Assembly: GCA_015200345.1 (NCBI GenBank)
Contig: CP054187.1
Coordinates: 1,348,470-1,412,469 of the forward strand
Source: Planctomycetia bacterium
Lineage (GTDB): Bacteria; Planctomycetota; Phycisphaerae; UBA1845; UTPLA1
Reading direction: 5' to 3'
DNA length: 64,000 nucleotides
The translations under genes and the position numbers were made by a program. The notes beneath the pieces are model-generated. The model made no database searches. It worked only from the letters and a program-made list of their open reading frames with translations, and was not told where the DNA came from. This document shows positions 1-7,195 of the stretch, piece by piece. Positions within the stretch are counted from its first letter, which is position 1. Each line of letters starts with the position of its first letter.

Positions 1-924
1 CGAGATCGACACGGCCAGCCCATCGAGTTCCTCGACCTGGCCCGGCAGTCGCGCGGCGCACCCATGCTCGGCGTGCTCAAAGCCGACGCAGACTCACTCG
101 GCACCGTGGTATCCGCGGCGCTTCGCGACTCCGACGGCGACGGCCTCACCGCCATGCGGAGGCTGAGCCAGTCGCTGGACCGCTTCTTCGCGGAGACGCT
201 CGAAGCCGAAAAGCGGCGCAAGCCGTGGGATCTCATCTACACCGTCTTCTCCGGCGGCGATGACATGCTCGCCGTCGGCCCGTGGGACGTCATGCTCGAC
301 TTCGCCGCTCACATGTGCCAACTCTTTGACCAGCACTTCGGCACCGCAGCGCGCGAACGCCCCTGCTCAATACCGCTGACGATCAGCGCCGGCGCGGCGA
401 TCGTCAAGTCAAGGTATCCCGTCCATCTGGCCGTTCGGCAGGCTGAAGAACTGCTTGAAGAAGCCAAGAGCCACATCGCGCCGCATGCCGCACAGCCCAA
501 GGACCAATGCGCCGCGCTGGGCGGCCTCTGGAAATGGGCCAACCACGATGCCATCATCGGCGCCGGAAAACAACTGGCCGACTGGGTGGATGCGGGCATC
601 ATCCAGCGCGGCTGGCTGCACACGCTGCTGCAACTGGCCCTCCTGCGCCGCGGACAGGCCGGACCCGAATACGCCGACGTACACCCAGCCGTCGGCACCT
701 CGCGACTGGCGTATCACGTCGCCCGGAACTGGCCGGGCAAGCGCAACAATCCCCGCAACGACGGAGATCGCGCGGCCAACGCCGCACGCGACTGGATCGA
801 CGCCGTCCTGCGCGAGTTTGATCAGTTCGATACCACAGCACACGTGCATACGATTCACCTGCCGGCCATCGTGCGATACGCTATGCTCGCCACGCGATCC
901 GGCGGTTCGGAGGACAAGCCATGA
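1..924 (+). CDS. csm1: Csm1/Cas10, C-terminal part (cut by window edge)
   Basis: Large subunit of the type III-A Csm complex. The reading frame is open from the first base and no start is seen, so about 307 residues of a usually 700-900 residue protein are visible. What remains is the second palm (GGDEF-like) domain and the C-terminal helical D4 domain. The visible part begins with a KADADSLG stretch, typical of the strand that opens the cyclase palm, and carries the catalytic GGDD motif at about nt 253-264 (context VFSGGDDMLAV). Intact GGDD predicts synthesis of cyclic oligoadenylates from ATP when target RNA is bound, which would activate the CARF-HEPN protein encoded at 3125. The HD nuclease domain, if present, lies outside the window. 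The stop overlaps the csm2 start by 4 bp (ATGA), indicating translational coupling. An internal ATG at nt 64 is not the real start because homology runs upstream of it. Confidence 0.93.
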   Translation, partial: RDRHGQPIEFLDLARQSRGAPMLGVLKADADSLGTVVSAALRDSDGDGLTAMRRLSQSLDRFFAETLEAEKRRKPWDLIYTVFSGGDDMLAVGPWDVMLDFAAHMCQLFDQHFGTAARERPCSIPLTISAGAAIVKSRYPVHLAVRQAEELLEEAKSHIAPHAAQPKDQCAALGGLWKWANHDAIIGAGKQLADWVDAGIIQRGWLHTLLQLALLRRGQAGPEYADVHPAVGTSRLAYHVARNWPGKRNNPRNDGDRAANAARDWIDAVLREFDQFDTTAHVHTIHLPAIVRYAMLATRSGGSEDKP

Positions 925-1430
925 ATCAATACAACCGTGCCGGTTACGGCGGAGGCGGCCAACAGGGCGGCCGTCAACAGGGGTACGCTGGCGGTCGGGA
1001 TCTACCACGTGATGACAGGGTCACGAATTACTGGCCCGACTACCTCAAGGGCGGCTACTTCGACGACGACGGCTGCCTGAAGATCGAATACGTCAGCCGC
1101 GAAAAAGTCGAGCCGCTCGTGAAGAAAATGGCGAGCCTCACCTCGCACCAGGTTCGCCGCTACTTCGGCCACTGCCGTGCGCTCGAAACCCGTCTGAAAT
1201 CCGGCGGGACCTCCTGGACCGCCGTCTGGCCCGAGGTCAAGAAGCTGGCCATCGCCGCCTCCGACGGTGTTTCCAAGTCTCCTCCGAAGATTCCCACGCT
1301 CTTCCACGACTTCATCCAGCGCAATGTCGACGCGATCAAATCCGAAAAAGACTTTCTGAAGGGATTCCTGCCCCACTTCGAGGCTCTCGTCGGCTTCGGA
1401 CAAGCCCATTTCAAGAAGGAAAGGAGTTGA
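921..1430 (+). CDS. csm2: Csm2, small subunit of type III-A effector
   Basis: A 169-residue protein in the csm2 position. Csm2 forms the inner helical filament of the Csm complex and contacts the crRNA:target duplex. Residues about 30-165 are mainly alpha-helical and hold the family-like region from YWPDYLKGGYFDDDG through HQVRRYFGHCRALE to the C-terminal FLPHFEALVGF segment. The first ~28 residues are an unusual Gly/Gln/Arg/Tyr-rich tail that looks disordered and is longer than the short N-termini of most Csm2 proteins. The start is supported by a GGAGG sequence at about 908-912 and by the 4-bp overlap with csm1. Assignment rests on family pattern and operon position, since Csm2 sequences diverge strongly. 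Confidence 0.85.
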   Translation: MNQYNRAGYGGGGQQGGRQQGYAGGRDLPRDDRVTNYWPDYLKGGYFDDDGCLKIEYVSREKVEPLVKKMASLTSHQVRRYFGHCRALETRLKSGGTSWTAVWPEVKKLAIAASDGVSKSPPKIPTLFHDFIQRNVDAIKSEKDFLKGFLPHFEALVGFGQAHFKKERS

Positions 1431-1434
1431 TGAA

Positions 1435-2148
1435 ATGAAGAAAGTCGACCACTACGTCATCCGCCCCGAGATCGAACTGCTCTCCGGAACACGCATCGGC
1501 GGGTCCGACGACATCCTCCAGATCGGCGGCACCGATCTCACCTGCATCAAAGACCCCGTCACCGGTCGCCCCTATATCCCCGGCTCATCCATCAAAGGCA
1601 AAATGCGCTCCAGCCTGGAGAAGGCCCTCGGCAAGACGACTTACGGACGCGAACCCTGCGGCTGCGCCGACGCCAAGTGCCCCATCTGTCGTGTCTTCGG
1701 CCCGCACAAGCAAACCAACCACCAGCTCGGCCCCACGCGCATCATCCTCCGCGACGCCCCGCTGATCAGCGGCGAATTCGCGATCGAGAACAAGACCGAA
1801 TCCACCAATCGCCGCGACACCGGCGCCGCCGAGCACCCCCGCACCGTCGAACGCGTCGCCCCCGGGGCCAAGTTCGCCCTCGAAATCGGCGTTCAGGTAT
1901 TCGATATCGACGCGCAGTTCAAGTACAAGAACGCCGACGGCAACGAGCTGACCGGCGCCAACGCGTTGCTCGAAGTCGTCGATCACGCCCTTTGGGAAAT
2001 GGAGCAGACCGGCATCGGCGCCGGAACCAGCAAGGGTTACGGCAAGGTCAAGATCCACTGGGACGGCAGCGTCGAGAAGTGCAAACGCACCAGCCGAGCC
2101 AGGAACATTTCCGCCGGTCCCTGCATCACTCCTGGCGCAACCTCATGA
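1435..2148 (+). CDS. csm3: Csm3, RNA-cleaving backbone subunit
   Basis: A 237-residue RAMP (Cas7-like) protein that polymerises along the crRNA and cuts target RNA every 6 nt. Recognised by SGTRIGGSDD near the N-terminus, followed by IGGTD and the RAMP signature YIPGSSIKGKMRS. Asp34 in IGGTD aligns with the catalytic Asp33 of Streptococcus thermophilus Csm3, so target RNA cleavage should be intact. Residues about 74-85 hold four cysteines spaced C-x-C-x4-C-x2-C (EPCGCADAKCPICRVFG), which look like a metal-binding knuckle in the thumb region. The C-terminal glycine-rich motif IGAGTSKGYGKV is also typical. A strong AAGGAG lies 8-13 nt upstream of the ATG. It is 4 bp from csm2 and overlaps csm4 by ATGA. 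Confidence 0.95.
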   Translation: MKKVDHYVIRPEIELLSGTRIGGSDDILQIGGTDLTCIKDPVTGRPYIPGSSIKGKMRSSLEKALGKTTYGREPCGCADAKCPICRVFGPHKQTNHQLGPTRIILRDAPLISGEFAIENKTESTNRRDTGAAEHPRTVERVAPGAKFALEIGVQVFDIDAQFKYKNADGNELTGANALLEVVDHALWEMEQTGIGAGTSKGYGKVKIHWDGSVEKCKRTSRARNISAGPCITPGATS

Positions 2149-3128
2149 AGCTCTACCGCCTCAAACTCTGCCCCCGTTCCCCATGGCGCACGCCTTGGCA
2201 GGCCGACACCCTCATCGGCGCGCTCTGCGCTACCGCCGCCCGCGTCCACGGCGCTGCCTTCCTCCGCCAGCGCCTCATCGAACCCATGCTCGCCGGTTCC
2301 CCGCCGTGCGTCCTCTCCGACGCCTTTCCCGGCGATCTGCTGCCGGTGCCCGTCACCGTGCGCCTGGCCCAACCGCCGCCCGACGCGGACCGCAAGGCCG
2401 TCAAGCGCGGCCGCTGGCTATCTCGTGACGATTTCTTGACACTCCGCGCCGCGACTCCCGACGCCGATGTGCCATGGGATCGCTTCCTGCCCGACTCCGC
2501 CGTCTTCCTCGACGAAACCACCCGCCACAACACGCTCGCCCGCGACTCCGACGCATCCCTCGAAGAAGGCGGCCTCTTCTCCAGACCGGACACGCACCTG
2601 CGCACCGGGCACAACGGCCGAACCGCGCTCACGCTTTACTTCCGCGCCGCGGACGACGCAGCCGCCGACCTCCTCCGCGACCTGCTGCACGAACTTTCAC
2701 TCACCGGCTTCGGTGCAGACGTCGCCACTGGCCGCGGCCAGTTCGAGATCGCCGGAGACCCCGAACCTGCTACCGACCTGGACGCTGCGCCGCAGGACGC
2801 CGACGGTCTGATCGTGCTTTCCACGTTTCAACCGGCCCCCGGCGACCCGACCGACGGCTGCTGGGAGGCCTTCCCCAAGTTCGGCAAGCTCGGCCCCGAC
2901 CTCGGCCTTGCCGACGTCCGCAAGCATACGCTCATCATGTTCCGACCCGGCGCTTGCTTCCGCACCGATCCGGCTCGCCCGTTTCTCGGAAGGGCTCTGC
3001 CGATGGACCTCGTGCTCCCGCAGGCATCTGCGTCCGAACTCCGCGCAAGAAGCATCGAGCTCGTCCATCCGGCATTCGGTTTGGCCGTCCCTGCGAGGCT
3101 GAACCTGGCGGCAGAAATGGAGTCATGA
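2145..3128 (+). CDS. csm4: Csm4, crRNA 5'-handle-binding RAMP subunit
   Basis: A 327-residue RAMP (Cas5-like) protein that caps the Csm complex at the crRNA 5' handle and contacts Csm1. The start is set by ATGA overlap with csm3; the open frame extends further upstream inside csm3, but only from here does the protein look right, opening MKLYRLKLCPRSPWRTPWQADTL with the usual beta strand and TLIGALCA helix. Around residues 180-205 the motif GFGADVATGRGQFEI matches the glycine-rich loop of Csm4. The segment HNTLARDSDAS near residue 130 corresponds to the RN-hx-hD-R region of the family. The stop overlaps the next gene (ATGA). csm5 normally follows here but does not. Confidence 0.88.
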   Translation: MKLYRLKLCPRSPWRTPWQADTLIGALCATAARVHGAAFLRQRLIEPMLAGSPPCVLSDAFPGDLLPVPVTVRLAQPPPDADRKAVKRGRWLSRDDFLTLRAATPDADVPWDRFLPDSAVFLDETTRHNTLARDSDASLEEGGLFSRPDTHLRTGHNGRTALTLYFRAADDAAADLLRDLLHELSLTGFGADVATGRGQFEIAGDPEPATDLDAAPQDADGLIVLSTFQPAPGDPTDGCWEAFPKFGKLGPDLGLADVRKHTLIMFRPGACFRTDPARPFLGRALPMDLVLPQASASELRARSIELVHPAFGLAVPARLNLAAEMES

Positions 3129-4432
3129 CGAAGATGGATCAGGAATCGATGTCACAAACCCTCCTCATCTGCTCCGTCGGCGGTACGCCCGATCCGATTG
3201 TCAAGTCCCTTCTGCACTGGCGACCGGCGCGCGTCATCTTTATCCCCTCCAACCAGACGCGCGCCCATGTCGACGCCGTCCTCCGCGCCTTCGCCGAGGC
3301 CGCTGGCGATCCGCTCAGTCCCGGCCAGTACACCGTCAAACCGGTCCCCGACGCCGAAAACCTCCTCTCCGGCGTCGCAGCCCTCCGCACGCTCGATTCC
3401 GAAGTGGCCGACTGGCTCACCCGCGACGGCGCCGACTTCCGCGTCGTCGTCGACTTCACCGCCGGCACCAAGTGCATGACCGCCACACTCGCCCTCGTCG
3501 CCCGCCGCTGGCCGTGCCAGTTCTCCTACGTCGGCGGCCAGCAGCGCACCAAGGGCGGCGTCGGCGTCGTCGAAACGGGCACCGAGCGCGTCGTCTATTC
3601 TGCCAAACCCTGGGACGCCCTCGGCTACCAGGCCGTCGAAGACGCCGTCACAGTCTTCAATCACGGCGGATACGCCGCCGCCGCTCATCTGCTCGACGGC
3701 GCGGTGAAAAACGCCGGCAAACCGGAGGTCAAGCGCGAGCTGGCCACGCTCAAGGCCGTCATCGACGCCTACGCCGCTTGGGACCGCTTCGCGCATCGGA
3801 AGGCCGAGCATCACTTCGCCGACGCGTTGAAGAACCGCAACGACCTCGCTGCCATTTTCCCTCACGAAGCTTCCGCGCTGTTGACGCGCCTTCAGCAGCA
3901 TCGTGACCGCGTTGCGAAATTGACCGAGCTGAATGAACCGACTGTTGAATGGGTCGTTGACCTCATGGACAACGCCCGCCGCCGCGCCGCCGAGCAACGT
4001 TTCGACGACGCCGTCGCCCGCCTTTACCGCGCCTGCGAAGCCCTCGCCCAGGTCCGACTGCGCGAGAATCATGACATCCCCGACACGAAGGCCGTTTCTC
4101 TGGCACAGTTGCCCGACGTACTCCGTACGGAGTGGGCCAACCGTGGACGCGACAACGGCTGCTTTGCCATCGGATTGCAGGACGCCTACCGACTCCTGAA
4201 GGAGCGCGGCGACGAGCTGGGCCGGAAATTCTTCGAACTCGGGCTGGCCGACGAAGAGTCACCACTCGCCGCCCGCAACCAGTCCATCCTGGCCCACGGC
4301 TTCGAGCCGGTCAACGAGACTGTTTATAAAAAATTGCTCCGGTGCCTGCTCCAAATCGCGCCATTTGACCAGCGCACCGACGCCGACGATTGGCGCTTCC
4401 CCGCCGCTGGCCTGGTTCCGAGGGAAAGCTGA
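3125..4432 (+). CDS. csm6: Csm6-type CARF-HEPN ribonuclease (TIGR02710-like)
   Basis: A 435-residue protein expected to be a cyclic-oligoadenylate-activated RNase. The N-terminal half is a CARF sensor fold: a first strand and loop LLICSVGGTPDPIVKSL (about residues 13-29), and a second conserved loop DFTAGTKCMTATL (about 112-124), which together would bind the signal made by Csm1. The C-terminal half is helical and contains R-x6-H (RNQSILAH, about residues 384-391), the catalytic HEPN motif. This layout matches the TIGR02710 subgroup of Csm6/Csx1 proteins. The start overlaps csm4 by ATGA; a second ATG four codons on is possible. It occupies the place where csm5 would normally sit. The frame is open far upstream inside csm4, but that part is spurious. 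Confidence 0.88.
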   Translation: MTKMDQESMSQTLLICSVGGTPDPIVKSLLHWRPARVIFIPSNQTRAHVDAVLRAFAEAAGDPLSPGQYTVKPVPDAENLLSGVAALRTLDSEVADWLTRDGADFRVVVDFTAGTKCMTATLALVARRWPCQFSYVGGQQRTKGGVGVVETGTERVVYSAKPWDALGYQAVEDAVTVFNHGGYAAAAHLLDGAVKNAGKPEVKRELATLKAVIDAYAAWDRFAHRKAEHHFADALKNRNDLAAIFPHEASALLTRLQQHRDRVAKLTELNEPTVEWVVDLMDNARRRAAEQRFDDAVARLYRACEALAQVRLRENHDIPDTKAVSLAQLPDVLRTEWANRGRDNGCFAIGLQDAYRLLKERGDELGRKFFELGLADEESPLAARNQSILAHGFEPVNETVYKKLLRCLLQIAPFDQRTDADDWRFPAAGLVPRES

Positions 4433-4620
4433 TCGTCATGGAGCGCCTCACGACCACACCATGCCCCCTCGCGACGCCGCTGAATCGCGGCATTCGCCCC
4501 CGTCGTGGCGGGGCCGCGCGTCGTGGGTCCGATCATCTCACCCGCGCCGGTGAGAACTGAAGGCGGCCGCACCGCGCGCCGATCTTTGACAAGTGAATAC
4601 CACTTCCAGGGCTGGTGCAG

Positions 4621-6510
4621 ATGTCCCTACCGGACCAGCGAGCGACATGCGATTCAGCTTCACCCGGCGGCGCGGCGGTGAGTGCCTCCACCGCCCCGCC
4701 GGCCGGGTCGGCTGATTCGCCCCCTCCGCTTTCAAACACCGACGCTGATCTCGGCCTGCCCATCCTCGGCCCCGGCGTCCCGGACCTCATACCCGCGCGG
4801 ATGCTCAACGAGTTCGCGTACTGTCCGCGGCTCTACTACCTTGAGTTCGTCCAGGGACAGTTCGCAGACTCCGCCGACACGATCGAGGGCCGCCTTCGCC
4901 ACAGACGGGCCGATCAGGAATCCGGTGACCTCCCTGTTCCCGAACCCGACGACGCTCGCACGGCGGGCGCGGAACCACTGATCGACGAGTCGGTTCCCGC
5001 CTCTGGTGTCGGCGCCGGCCCCGCCGACCGGGAAATTCACGCCCGGTCCCTCATGATGTCGGCACCGACGCTGGGCCTCATCGCCCGAATCGATGTCATC
5101 GAAGCCCAAGGCCGCCGCGTGACGCCCGTCGACTACAAAAAAGGCGCAGCGCCGGATCACCTCCCGGAACGGGCATGGGAGCCGGATCGCGTCCAGATTT
5201 GTGCGCAGGCCCTGATCCTCCGTGAGAATGGTTTCGACTGCGACGAGGGAGTTATCTATTACGCCGCCGGCAAGACCCGCGTTACGGTTCCCATCACCGA
5301 CGATCTCGTCCGCCGCACTCTCGAGCTGCGCGACCAGGCCCACGCAGTGGCCGCCGTAGGGCAAATCCCGCCGCCGCTGGTGGACAGTCCCAAGTGTCCA
5401 GGTTGCTCGCTCGTCGGCATCTGCCTGCCCGATGAGACCAACGCCCTGCTGGATCAGGAGCGCGGCGCGGCCCGCGAAGTTCGTCGTCTCCTTCCCGCTC
5501 GCATCGAGGCCGCCCCCGTCTATGTTCAAAAACAAGGTGCTTCCGTGGGCAAGTCGGGCGACCAGCTCCGCATTGTCGCCAAAGACGATCCCCCTCGTTC
5601 CATCCGGTTGCTCGACGTCTCGCAGCTCAATCTCATCGGCAACGTCCAGGTCTCCTCCCAGGCTCTCCGAGAACTGGTCGCCCGTGGTATTCCCGTCTGT
5701 TACTTTACCTTCGGCGGCTCGTTCTCGGCCATCACCACCGGCATGCCGCACAAGAACGTCGAGCTGCGTATTCGCCAATACGCGGCCGCCTCGAACGCCG
5801 ACACCTCCCTTGCCTTCGCCAAGGCCATCGTCATCGGAAAAATCCGCAACTGCCGCACCCTCCTGCGGAGGAACTATTCCGACCGCCCGCATCTCGCACT
5901 TCGAGACCTTAACGACCTCCGCAAGCGCGTCCCCGCTGCCGACTCGCTTGACTCTCTGCTGGGCCTCGAAGGCAGCGCCGCTCGAATCTATTTTCAGCAC
6001 TTTGCCGGTATGCTCAAATCCTCTTACGGACCGCCGTTCGCCTTTGACTTCGCCGGCCGCAACCGACGCCCCCCTCGTGACCCCGTCAATGCCCTGCTTT
6101 CCTTCGCCTACGCCCTTCTGGTCAAGGAGCTGACAGCCGCACTGGTCGGTGTCGGCTTCGACCCGTTCCTAGGCCTGTACCACCGGCCCCGCTACGGCCG
6201 TCCTGCCTTGGCCCTGGACCTCGCCGAGGAGTTTCGGCCGATCATCGCTGACAGCGTCGTCATCCAGGTCATTAACACCGGCGAGATCAGGCCGGCCGAT
6301 TTCGTCATCCGCGCCAATGCCGCTGCCCTTCGCCCGGCGGGCCGCCGGGCCTTCCTCGACGCCTATGAACGCCGCCTCGATTCGCTCGTCACCCATCCCA
6401 TGTTCGGATACACGATCAGCTACCGCCGCGTCCTCGAGGTCCAGGCACGCATCCTCGCCGCACACCTCGCAGGTGAGTTGCCCCATTACGTCCCCTTCTG
6501 TACCCGCTAA
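4621..6510 (+). CDS. cas4-cas1: Cas4-Cas1 fusion, spacer-acquisition protein
   Basis: A 629-residue fusion of the two adaptation nucleases. Residues about 60-270 are Cas4: Cys68 (in EFAYCPRLYYLEF) plus Cys259, Cys262 and Cys268 (CPGCSLVGIC) form the 4Fe-4S set; ARIDVIE and PVDYKKG give the RecB-type D...D-x-K active site; QICAQALILRE is the Q motif. Residues from about 290 are Cas1: catalytic Glu in LGLEGSAARIYF, His in LGLYHRPRYG and the acidic residues of LDLAEEFRP. Cas4 trims and orients prespacers and Cas1 integrates them. The first ~55 residues are Pro/Ser/Ala-rich and look disordered. ATG 4621 is preferred because AGGG lies 9 nt upstream; an in-frame GTG at 4615 is possible. A TTGACA at 4586-4591 in the 188-bp gap after csm6 could be part of a separate promoter. 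Such fusions are best known from type I-G (formerly I-U) loci. Confidence 0.95.
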   Translation: MSLPDQRATCDSASPGGAAVSASTAPPAGSADSPPPLSNTDADLGLPILGPGVPDLIPARMLNEFAYCPRLYYLEFVQGQFADSADTIEGRLRHRRADQESGDLPVPEPDDARTAGAEPLIDESVPASGVGAGPADREIHARSLMMSAPTLGLIARIDVIEAQGRRVTPVDYKKGAAPDHLPERAWEPDRVQICAQALILRENGFDCDEGVIYYAAGKTRVTVPITDDLVRRTLELRDQAHAVAAVGQIPPPLVDSPKCPGCSLVGICLPDETNALLDQERGAAREVRRLLPARIEAAPVYVQKQGASVGKSGDQLRIVAKDDPPRSIRLLDVSQLNLIGNVQVSSQALRELVARGIPVCYFTFGGSFSAITTGMPHKNVELRIRQYAAASNADTSLAFAKAIVIGKIRNCRTLLRRNYSDRPHLALRDLNDLRKRVPAADSLDSLLGLEGSAARIYFQHFAGMLKSSYGPPFAFDFAGRNRRPPRDPVNALLSFAYALLVKELTAALVGVGFDPFLGLYHRPRYGRPALALDLAEEFRPIIADSVVIQVINTGEIRPADFVIRANAAALRPAGRRAFLDAYERRLDSLVTHPMFGYTISYRRVLEVQARILAAHLAGELPHYVPFCTR

Positions 6511-6515
6511 ACGCC

Positions 6516-6809
6516 ATGCGCCATCGCTATCTCGTCTGCTATGACATTGCCGACCCCAAGCGACTCAAGGCCGTGTTCAAAAAGGTGCAGGGCTTTGGCG
6601 ACCCCATCCAGTTCTCGGTTTTCAAGTGCGATCTCTCCCGCGCCGAAAAGGCCCTCATGATCGGCGCCCTCACCGAACTTGTGAACACCCGCACCGACCG
6701 CGTCATGATCGTCCGCCTCGGACCTGTTGACGGCCGCTCCGATGATCAGGTAGAATTCCTCGGTAGTCCGTTGATGTCTTGGGAGCGCCAACGCGTCGTG
6801 ATTGTCTGA
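6516..6809 (+). CDS. cas2: Cas2, adaptation-complex subunit
   Basis: A 97-residue protein of normal Cas2 length. It opens MRHRYLVCYDIADPKRLKAV, where YDIAD carries the Asp at the end of the first ferredoxin-fold strand. The rest (GFGDPIQFSVFKCDLSRAEKALM and TDRVMIVRLGP) follows the second and third strand pattern of the family. Cas2 dimers bridge two Cas1 dimers during spacer insertion. It starts 5 nt after the cas4-cas1 stop and is the last gene before the leader and array, all on the same strand. Confidence 0.95.
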   Translation: MRHRYLVCYDIADPKRLKAVFKKVQGFGDPIQFSVFKCDLSRAEKALMIGALTELVNTRTDRVMIVRLGPVDGRSDDQVEFLGSPLMSWERQRVVIV

Positions 6810-7195
6810 ACGCTCGTATTGAGCCCGCCTCCCGCAACGGAGATCTCCGCTCACAGGCCAGCGACCCCGGACGACGGTGGGCAGGGCGGACCGTAGCATG
6901 ATGTTCGCAGGGAGCAACGGCTTCGGAACCAGGCCGACCAGGAAGCACCGGCCAGAATATCGGGCCCACGCCTGCCACGTCGTCCCAGGCTACCGGACCC
7001 GTCTAAGACTTGATTTCGCCTTCGAGCGAGGAGGTGATGACAAAACGTTGGGAGTCGCTCGAATTCGTAAGGGCCCGAACCCACTGGACTTGCAATCCGA
7101 CCTCCGCCATCGGCCACGGCCGGCGGTCCCGGATCGCCAGTCGCTCGAAATGCCCACGGCAAACTACGGCCGTCAATCGACTTGCGCGGTCGGCG
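6810..7195 (+). promoter_or_regulatory. CRISPR leader
   Basis: A 386-bp gene-free stretch between cas2 and the first repeat, in the position of the leader that holds the array promoter and the integration signal. Unlike many leaders it is not AT-rich. I see no convincing -35/-10 pair; TTGATT near 7010 and TTGCAA near 7092 are only weak candidates. Direction follows from the repeat: its ATTGAAGC end, the position of the crRNA 5' handle, points away from this region. Short open frames here (for example 6877-7239) run into repeats and are not genes. Confidence 0.7.
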
